Shown here: positions 33,004 through 38,320 of the stretch, piece by piece | How positions within the stretch are numbered: position 1 is the stretch's first letter | Layout: each line of letters opens with the position of its first letter | Assembly: GCA_023409835.1 (NCBI GenBank) | Contig: JAEYQV010000101.1 | Span: forward strand, 1-38,320 | Length of the DNA: 38,320 nucleotides | Reading direction: 5' to 3' | Source of the DNA: Bacillota bacterium | Lineage (GTDB): Bacteria > Bacillota > Clostridia > Lachnospirales > Lachnospiraceae | Notes under the pieces: model-generated | Told to the model about the DNA's origin: nothing | Databases searched by the model: none | The model's input: only the letters and a program-made list of their open reading frames with translations | Translations under genes and position numbers: made by a program

Positions 33004-35004
33004 CTATGCCATCTGTGCTTGTTCCCATTCCTCATATAAGGCGATCAATCCCTCCTCCAGAAGCTGCCGTGTTTCATAAAGTCCCTTTAGCAGGACCGCA
33101 TCCGTACCGTTTTGTTCTATCTGCCAATCAAGCTCCGCTTGCTTAGCCTCCAATTCTTCTATCTCATTCTCAAGCTGTAGCTGGGACTTTGCCGCTTTCA
33201 TTTTCGGCTTACTCCTATTATCACTGGCTGAATTCCCCATCCCTATAGCCTGATTAACCGCAGTCTGACCGGACTTCTTGGAATTCATCCCTCCTAAGTT
33301 CTCCCGGCTTACTCCTACCCTATTCATATCACCTGTTTTTTTTATGCTAGCAGAATCAGCTGTCTGCAGGCCTTCCTTCTCCCGCTCCTTTTTCTGTTCC
33401 TGAAGATAATAGGAATAGTCTCCGTCATATATCTTAATTCCGGCATCCGTTAACGTGATGATCCTATCTGCCACCTTATTAATGAAATAACGGTCATGGG
33501 ATACGAACAGCAGGGTTCCCGGAAATTCCATAAGAGTTTCCTCCAGAACTTCTCTGGAGTCAATATCCAGGTGATTCGTAGGCTCATCCAGAATTAGAAA
33601 ATTAGCCCCTGTATAGGTTAAGGAGCAAAGCTTCAGCCTGCTTTTCTCTCCGCCGGAGAGGAACTTAATCTTCTTATTCACATCCTCCTTTAAAAACAGG
33701 ACCCTGGCCAGCTGGGAACGAGCTGCTCCGGTCGTAAGGTTATGAAGCCTGGAGAAATGCTCTAGGATTGTCTGCTCCTCATCTTCAAACTCCACACTCT
33801 GAGGCAGATATCCGATGGATACCTGGGCCCCAAGCCTTATGGTACCCCCGTCTACATTAAGTTCCCCCATCATCGTTTTTAGCAAGGTGCTTTTGCCACA
33901 GCCGTTCCTTCCTATGATGCAGGCACTGTCCTGATAATAAAGCAGGAGCGATATGTCATGGAAAAGCTCCTTGTTCTCAAAGCTTTTACTTAAGCCTTCC
34001 ACCTCGAGTACAAGCTTCCCTGTCCTTCCATTGACCTTCTGGTCCAGCCTGATTTTCCTACTTTCCAGAATTGGCTTCTTCGGAGTATCCAGCTTCTCCA
34101 GCCGTTTCTCCAGTTCCTTTGCCCGTTTGAACATCTTCTCGCTGTCCCGCATCTCACCCCAGATCCGATAGCGTTCTATCTGCTCCTCCATCCGGTCAAT
34201 CTTTCTCTGCTCATTCTGGTAATTCTTAAGCTCTATCAAGAACCTACGCTCCTTCTCAGTAACATAATAGCTATAATTACCGAGATAGAGATCAGCGCGG
34301 TCAGATTTAAGCTCAATAATCTTCCCGGCAACCGCATCAAGGAAATACCTGTCATGGGAAATGACCAGCACGGCACCCGGATAACTCTTAAGGAACCCCT
34401 CCAGCCATTCTATCGCTACCAGGTCCAGATGGTTGCTCGGCTCATCCAGCAGCAGAATATCCGGCTCCTCTAAAAGGATCTTCGCCAGAATCACTCTGGT
34501 CTTCTCCCCTCCGCTTAAGGCCTGGAAGGGCAGCTTTAACATCTGGTCCGATATCTGCAAGCCCTCCGTCGTTTTGCTTATTCTGGTTTCAAGCTCATAT
34601 CCCCCTGACAGCTCATATTGCTGAGTTAAACGGCTATAGGTTTCCAATGCACGATTCAAGAGATCCCCTTCCAGTGCTCCAAACTGCTCCTCCAGCTCCT
34701 GAAGCTTCCTCTTGATCATGTGAACCTCCTCAAAGGCCATTTGAAGCACATCCATCGTACTGACCTCCTCTGCATAGTCCGGGATCTGATTTAAATAGCC
34801 TATTCTGGCACCTTTTCGGATGCTGATTTCTCCTCCCTGATAATCCTCTAAACCCATTAGTATTTTAAAGATTGTCGTCTTGCCGCAACCATTTTGACCG
34901 ATTAGTCCAGCCCTTTCTCCCGTCTTTATATCAAAGGATATGTCCTTGAAGATCTGATTGGCGCCATAGTATTTCGTTAAATTGTGAATATTCAATTCTA
35001 TCAT
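33004..35004 (-). CDS. ABC-F family ATPase, possible ribosome-protection factor, 666 aa
   Basis: Two ABC ATPase domains without membrane segments, the layout of ABC-F proteins that act in the ribosomal E site. Walker A motifs are GQNGCGKTT and GRNGCGKST, signatures LSGGEKTR and LSGGEKSR, Walker B LLLDEPSNHLD and LILDEPTNHLD. Between them lies the charged P-site linker (YQNEQRKIDRMEEQIERYR...KRAKELEKRLEKL). A C-terminal extension of about 120 residues has a low-complexity part and then a coiled coil (QLQLENEIEELEAKQAELD). The ATG at 35004 is nine bases after GAGAGG; one at 35010 is only three bases away. The leader-terminator arrangement upstream resembles inducible antibiotic-resistance ABC-F genes, but a housekeeping Uup/YdiF-type role is possible. 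Confidence 0.9.
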   Translation of the reverse strand: MIELNIHNLTKYYGANQIFKDISFDIKTGERAGLIGQNGCGKTTIFKILMGLEDYQGGEISIRKGARIGYLNQIPDYAEEVSTMDVLQMAFEEVHMIKRKLQELEEQFGALEGDLLNRALETYSRLTQQYELSGGYELETRISKTTEGLQISDQMLKLPFQALSGGEKTRVILAKILLEEPDILLLDEPSNHLDLVAIEWLEGFLKSYPGAVLVISHDRYFLDAVAGKIIELKSDRADLYLGNYSYYVTEKERRFLIELKNYQNEQRKIDRMEEQIERYRIWGEMRDSEKMFKRAKELEKRLEKLDTPKKPILESRKIRLDQKVNGRTGKLVLEVEGLSKSFENKELFHDISLLLYYQDSACIIGRNGCGKSTLLKTMMGELNVDGGTIRLGAQVSIGYLPQSVEFEDEEQTILEHFSRLHNLTTGAARSQLARVLFLKEDVNKKIKFLSGGEKSRLKLCSLTYTGANFLILDEPTNHLDIDSREVLEETLMEFPGTLLFVSHDRYFINKVADRIITLTDAGIKIYDGDYSYYLQEQKKEREKEGLQTADSASIKKTGDMNRVGVSRENLGGMNSKKSGQTAVNQAIGMGNSASDNRSKPKMKAAKSQLQLENEIEELEAKQAELDWQIEQNGTDAVLLKGLYETRQLLEEGLIALYEEWEQAQMA

Positions 35005-35051
35005 TTTCATTTTCCTCTCATTCTTTTTTATAAATTACGAAGCTCAAAACC

Positions 35052-35083
35052 AAAAAAACCCAAAGCCAATAAGCTTTGGGTTT
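35052..35083 (-). terminator. Terminator/attenuator in the ABC-F leader
   Basis: AAACCCAAAG and CTTTGGGTTT (35056-35065 with 35074-35083) form a perfect 10-bp stem with an 8-nt loop. On the minus strand the stem runs straight into a seven-T tract. It lies inside the leader, about 48 nt before the ABC-F start, so it would abort transcription of that gene unless bypassed. Confidence 0.85.
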
Positions 35084-35176
35084 CATAATCAATAATGTTT
35101 CTTCCTGCTCTGCTATTTCAATGAGCGTCCTGCAGTATGCAACGAATTATTCCCGATTGCTCTCTGCCCGCGAATT

Positions 35177-35305
35177 TTATGAAATGTCCAATAAACTTAT
35201 CCGATTTGATTTGAAGCTGTTAAATTTGGGCGCAGTTATCCCGTTAATAGCAAAATTTGCCATCATAACAGATTCAAATTTTATCCATCTAAGTGTATTG
35301 TTCAT
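35177..35305 (-). CDS. Leader ORF upstream of the ABC-F gene, 42 codons
   Basis: Begins MNNTLRWIKFESVMM and ends SLLDIS, with AGGAAGG six bases before its ATG, about 25 nt after the predicted transcription start. It ends roughly 95 nt before the terminator hairpin. Codon 7 is tryptophan. I do not recognise the peptide. Its position suggests a regulatory leader ORF whose translation state is sensed, but a plain small protein cannot be excluded. Confidence 0.6.
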   Translation of the reverse strand: MNNTLRWIKFESVMMANFAINGITAPKFNSFKSNRISLLDIS

Positions 35306-35335
35306 AGTGTACCTTCCTTTTTTTGATTCTTCTAT

Positions 35336-35364
35336 ATCATATGTTAAAATATGCTTTTCGTCAA
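35336..35364 (-). promoter_or_regulatory. Promoter of the leader ORF - ABC-F transcript
   Basis: Minus-strand TTGACG (35364-35359) and TATGAT (35341-35336) are separated by 17 bp, each with five of six consensus bases. Transcription would start near 35329, giving a leader of about 320 nt. Confidence 0.8.
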
Positions 35365-35373
35365 GGGACTTTT

Positions 35374-35403
35374 CCTAAACTTACCTATACTTACCTAAAC
35401 TTA
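35374..35403. repeat. Three 10-bp direct repeats upstream of the ABC-F promoter
   Basis: CCTAAACTTA, CCTATACTTA and CCTAAACTTA are contiguous (35374, 35384, 35394). The array ends 9 bp from the -35 and repeats once per helical turn. Confidence 0.7.
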
Positions 35404-35452
35404 TCAAAAACGGAGCACCAATAGCAGTCAAAGATTCATTGTGAATTGCCGC

Positions 35453-35980
35453 TCAGGAGAGCTCAGCTTCTGCTTCCATATGCTCCACTCTGTCGGTTAT
35501 ATATTGTTCCACCTGAGCTCGGTCCATACCGAGCGGGATGGCTAATTCACCATATAAATTATCCTCAGCCATACGAAGGTATTTCTCATCACTGACAATC
35601 CCCTTCTTTCCTTCGGATATCCTTAATTTCTTCTTCAGATATACGGTCTTGATAATCTTCACCCATTCCCTGCCGTCACATTTCTTCAGCGCTTCCTTAT
35701 AGATCATTTCTCGTTTTTTCTCATCCGCAATCCATATGGTCTCGATGTTTCTGATATCATCGATCAGTGCCTGGGCTTCTTCCATATTCATTACCCGCCT
35801 CATGATTACCTTTTCATTATCGGTGGGAGTAAATAATTTGCTACCTTTTGAGTATATAGGGACTAAAGTGTAAAACATCCTATCTTTGGGAATCCCTTTT
35901 ACATCCAGATTGCCTATAGCTTCTACTCTGCATACACCATTTATGCCGTAGATAATATAATCACCGACTTCAAACATCAT
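35453..35980 (-). CDS. CarD-family transcriptional regulator, 175 aa
   Basis: The N-terminal MFEVGDYIIYGINGVCRVEAIG and YTLVPIYSKGSKLFTPTDN make up the CarD/CdnL/TRCF RNA-polymerase-interacting domain, which binds the beta subunit. The C-terminal half is helical and charged (about residues 67-175). Such proteins stabilise open promoter complexes or act as specific regulators. Two adjacent ATGs (35980 and 35977) follow AAAGGGG; either may be used. The ABC-F leader promoter is about 90 bp downstream and the two are separate transcription units. No partner gene is obvious. Confidence 0.88.
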   Translation of the reverse strand: MMFEVGDYIIYGINGVCRVEAIGNLDVKGIPKDRMFYTLVPIYSKGSKLFTPTDNEKVIMRRVMNMEEAQALIDDIRNIETIWIADEKKREMIYKEALKKCDGREWVKIIKTVYLKKKLRISEGKKGIVSDEKYLRMAEDNLYGELAIPLGMDRAQVEQYITDRVEHMEAEAELS

Positions 35981-36018
35981 GATTCCCCTTTCTCAAAGAT
36001 AAATTCTATAAGTTTATA

Positions 36019-36047
36019 ATTCTATTCTATCAAAAAGCTTTCGTAAA
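36019..36047 (-). promoter_or_regulatory. Possible promoter of the CarD-family gene
   Basis: Minus-strand TTTACG (36047-36042) and TAGAAT (36024-36019) are separated by 17 bp. Other weak combinations occur in the same AT-rich stretch, so the exact site is uncertain. Confidence 0.35.
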
Positions 36048-36185
36048 TGTAAGTAGAATCTGTTTCCTTCTATAAACTTCATCTGTTTTTTATATGCTAT
36101 TATCGTGTTTTTTTGTACATTTTCTACAATGCAATACCGGGTCATCCTTCATCAGTCATCGGTGAAAACAGCCGGACATATATAA

Positions 36186-36300
36186 GGTCTTGATTACATG
36201 CAGGCGATCGGGTAGGAGGCCGGGCGGATTGGGGACTTTCACCCGTTGGAACGTGTGCCCACCGGCAAGTATGGCCCAGCTTCGCTGGACACACCACACC
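36186..36300. other. GC-rich structured block of unknown origin, possible mobile-element remnant
   Basis: This stretch is much more GC-rich than the AT-rich gap around it and contains short stems (CCAGC TTC GCTGG at about 36277-36289; GTGTG with CACAC). One plus-strand frame reads GDFHPLERVPTGKYGP without a convincing start and with an in-frame stop upstream. No complete gene or terminal inverted repeat was identified. It could be the end of a decayed insertion element or an RNA structure. Confidence 0.4.
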
Positions 36301-36301
36301 A

Positions 36302-36341
36302 AAAGCGGGACCAGATCAAAAATATTGACTGGTCCCACTTT
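36302..36341 (-). terminator. Terminator of the GH127-like gene
   Basis: AAAGCGGGACCAG pairs with CTGGTCCCACTTT with one mismatch. On the minus strand it lies 19 bp after the stop codon at 36361 and is followed by TTTTGG. Confidence 0.75.
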
Positions 36342-36360
36342 ATTTGGCTTTTTTCTGCCT

Positions 36361-38220
36361 TTACTTCAAAGGAAAATAAGTTGTGTAGGTCTCGTAACCC
36401 ACCTGATACATTGGAATAAAACGAATTCCCCGTTCCTGCCCTATTGTCTTGAAGGTATCTCTCCAGCTGCCCCATTCACGTTCGTTATCATGGACGAGAA
36501 GCTGCTCCGGCAATTTTCCATCCAACACCAGCTGTCGTTCTTCATTACATAGTCCTGCAAGCAGGACTGGTCCATAAAGAAAGGCCACCATATTGTTATC
36601 TTCCGGCAGAGGCCATGGAGTGATTCCTTGAGGCAGAACAATACGCACGGAATCATGATTCCTCCAGGTACGATTCAAGGAATAAAATATGGCTTTATCT
36701 CTGACATGAATAACCTCTGTCCCATTGATGCAAATTGTTGCTTCTCCCTTAACCCACCAGGGGATTCGGACATTTAAAATAAAGTCCAACGGCGATTCTG
36801 CGCTTATGGTAATCACTTGGGCAAGACATTCGGGGTGTCGAGGATATTTGGAGGTGTGTTCGTGTATATTCTGCTTACCATCTGAAGTACTTGAAAGGTG
36901 GTAGCTGCCGGTTAAAGTGTCGCGGCTCATAGAAATCCCAAGCCTGTTTCCGTCGACTTTAAGCTCAGCTGAAAAATCAAAATATTGAGAAAGATAGAGC
37001 TCGCGCCCCTCCTGATACAAAATGCCTCTTTCCCATTCGGAATTGGCCTGAACCAAGGTACCATGACAACAGAAGAAATCATTGGTTTCACTGGCCCATC
37101 CTTTTCCGGCCCCTGGCTGTAACGGTAAAAAGTAAGTCAGAAGACCCTCGGCCGGAGTGTCATACTTCTGCCCATTGGTTGAAAACCGTTTCCAGTATGC
37201 CTGAGCCATCAGACCGTTATAGATACCCATCTCACAGTAGTCTGCATATGTGGCATCTTTCGTCCAACGGAATAAATAATCCGCCAAACGCAGCAAATGA
37301 TAGACTGTGCAGTGTTCCTGATTTTTATCACTAAGACGGGCTCCAAGCTCCTTCTTGGGGCTCCATATTTCACCGTTCGTCTGTCCCCCGGTGGCGTATT
37401 GGCCACGTTCCGTAACAGCCAGCTTCCAATATGCTTCTACAATATCTCGCCATTTTTGTTCACCGGTCACCTCATAGGCTCTTGCACAACCCAGCACCTC
37501 AGGAATGGTGGTATTTGCGTGCATATTGGTCAGGACATCCTTTCCTTCCAGCAGGGGGTCGAACAGGCGTGATCGATAATATCGTTTGAGCAGTGTCCTG
37601 TACTTCTCCTCTCCTGTAAAGCCCAACAGCTGAGCCCAGATTTCCAGCATGCCGCCTGTCTCAACATCTAAAATATCATCAAATTTCTCTCTTGAAAAGC
37701 TTCCTGACCAATCATAAAACCAGTCCGCAAAGCTTGAAGCAACCTTCAGCGCTTCTTGATTTCCCGTATACTCATACATATCGGTAAGACCCATCAGAGT
37801 TTTATGTAGATTGTATTGCGGTGCCCAGACCGATTTCCCTTTCGCAATCCAGTGTAGGTATTTTTCAGGAATGGAGCCGACCCACTGCCCACCGTTTTCC
37901 TGCTGGCAGATGGCAAGCTCATGGACGATAGCATCCGCCTTAGCCTTAATCTCCTGATCTCCGGTTGCAAAATAGCGCATCGCCGCAGCAGAAAGCCAAT
38001 GTCCCAGAAAATGTCCCCGCAGCTGGCAGACTTGTGCTTCCCAGCCTCCATGAATTCCTTCGGGCTGATAAGGTACCGTATAGCGTCCCGCCTCAATATT
38101 AAAGTTAAGCAGTAGATTCTCTGATCTTAAATCCATCATATACTTTCGATTTCTCTCCTGCCGGCGTAATAGCTCTTCGTTTTTCAGTTCAATATCTAAG
38201 CCCCAAATGCTATGTAGCAT
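36361..38220 (-). CDS. GH127-like (DUF1680) beta-L-arabinofuranosidase, 619 aa
   Basis: The (alpha/alpha)6-barrel family with a zinc-thiolate catalytic centre. The zinc ligands are seen as E302 and C304 in NQEHCTVYH and the pair C384-C385 in NDFFCCHGT, one of which is the nucleophile in the Bifidobacterium enzyme HypBA1; E284 is a candidate acid/base. Substrate-side motifs include GHFLGHWLSA near residue 70. There is no signal peptide, so it probably acts on imported arabinose-containing oligosaccharides in the cytoplasm. GGAGG lies six bases before the ATG. Upstream genes are outside the window, so the operon is unknown. Activity on beta-arabinofuranosides is the best guess, but the family has several specificities. 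Confidence 0.88.
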   Translation of the reverse strand: MLHSIWGLDIELKNEELLRRQERNRKYMMDLRSENLLLNFNIEAGRYTVPYQPEGIHGGWEAQVCQLRGHFLGHWLSAAAMRYFATGDQEIKAKADAIVHELAICQQENGGQWVGSIPEKYLHWIAKGKSVWAPQYNLHKTLMGLTDMYEYTGNQEALKVASSFADWFYDWSGSFSREKFDDILDVETGGMLEIWAQLLGFTGEEKYRTLLKRYYRSRLFDPLLEGKDVLTNMHANTTIPEVLGCARAYEVTGEQKWRDIVEAYWKLAVTERGQYATGGQTNGEIWSPKKELGARLSDKNQEHCTVYHLLRLADYLFRWTKDATYADYCEMGIYNGLMAQAYWKRFSTNGQKYDTPAEGLLTYFLPLQPGAGKGWASETNDFFCCHGTLVQANSEWERGILYQEGRELYLSQYFDFSAELKVDGNRLGISMSRDTLTGSYHLSSTSDGKQNIHEHTSKYPRHPECLAQVITISAESPLDFILNVRIPWWVKGEATICINGTEVIHVRDKAIFYSLNRTWRNHDSVRIVLPQGITPWPLPEDNNMVAFLYGPVLLAGLCNEERQLVLDGKLPEQLLVHDNEREWGSWRDTFKTIGQERGIRFIPMYQVGYETYTTYFPLK

Positions 38221-38281
38221 GTTCTACCTCCACATATTAGTTTTTGATAAACTGATGATCGCAGTTAGGATTACTACCTCT

Positions 38282-38310
38282 ATGATATAACATTTTTTAG
38301 TAATGAACAA
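38282..38310 (-). promoter_or_regulatory. Possible promoter of the GH127-like gene
   Basis: Minus-strand TTGTTC (38310-38305) and TATCAT (38287-38282) are separated by 17 bp. The -35 is weak. Confidence 0.45.
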
Positions 38311-38320
38311 CATATTCCTC

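Noticed and set aside
35076..35378. 100-codon plus-strand ORF opposite the ABC-F leader
   Set aside because: No ribosome binding site; antisense to the leader ORF, promoter and terminator, which together explain the region better.
36190..36552. Plus-strand ORF of 120 codons over the GC-rich block
   Set aside because: Runs through the terminator and antisense into the GH127-like gene; no family recognised and no ribosome binding site.

Overview
The window looks like chromosomal DNA from a low-to-moderate GC, anaerobic, Gram-positive bacterium of the Clostridia, most likely a Lachnospiraceae (Clostridium cluster XIVa) relative. The evidence is the era - yqzL-like - recO - glycyl-tRNA synthetase order, a class III (oxygen-sensitive) ribonucleotide reductase, a membrane pyrophosphatase beside sodium-pump decarboxylase subunits, strong AGGAGG-type ribosome binding sites and sigma-A-type promoters with 17-bp spacers. 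No rRNA, tRNA, CRISPR array, intact transposase or prophage gene was seen. The species assignment is inference from gene content.

Layout. 1-6352 (minus strand): start of glycyl-tRNA synthetase, a lipoprotein with its own promoter, recO overlapped by a small yqzL-like gene, era, a 19-bp repeat array, and a large M16C/PreP-type zinc peptidase with a long structured leader. 6580-11760: divergent promoters, cold shock protein and terminator, purH (minus), then on the plus strand a Lit-like membrane protein, pyruvate kinase and dCMP deaminase. 12058-18163 (minus): membrane-anchored amidase, guaB with a near-consensus promoter, a small membrane protein, ilvE, folA and a ThyP3-type thyA. 18252-21120: a 16-bp tandem array, a GGDEF-EAL protein with a periplasmic binding-protein-like sensor, and a second 19-bp array. 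21153-27711 (minus): nrdD with a fused redoxin domain and two candidate NrdR boxes, hflX, a TPR lipoprotein, and an esterase lipoprotein divergent from an AraC/GyrI-type regulator. 28946-32893: a membrane pyrophosphatase divergent from an orphan decarboxylase beta subunit plus a 50-residue gamma-like subunit. 33004-38220 (minus): an ABC-F ATPase preceded by a promoter, leader ORF and Rho-independent terminator; a CarD-family regulator; a GC-rich non-coding block; and a GH127-like beta-L-arabinofuranosidase.

Functional themes. Nucleotide metabolism is prominent but scattered (purH, guaB, dCMP deaminase, thyA, folA, nrdD). The ion-coupling pair (pyrophosphatase and decarboxylase membrane subunits) suggests energy conservation by cation gradients. 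Most of the genes are housekeeping. The less ordinary material is in the intergenic DNA: a leader-attenuator upstream of the ABC-F gene, a 32-bp element found beside the terminator at three of four convergent gene junctions, two separate arrays with the same 19-bp period around a TGCATGCA palindrome, and a 16-bp array running into the 3' end of the c-di-GMP gene. I did not find an obviously new multi-gene defence or biosynthetic system. Coordinates were counted by hand from the sequence; no homology search was run.
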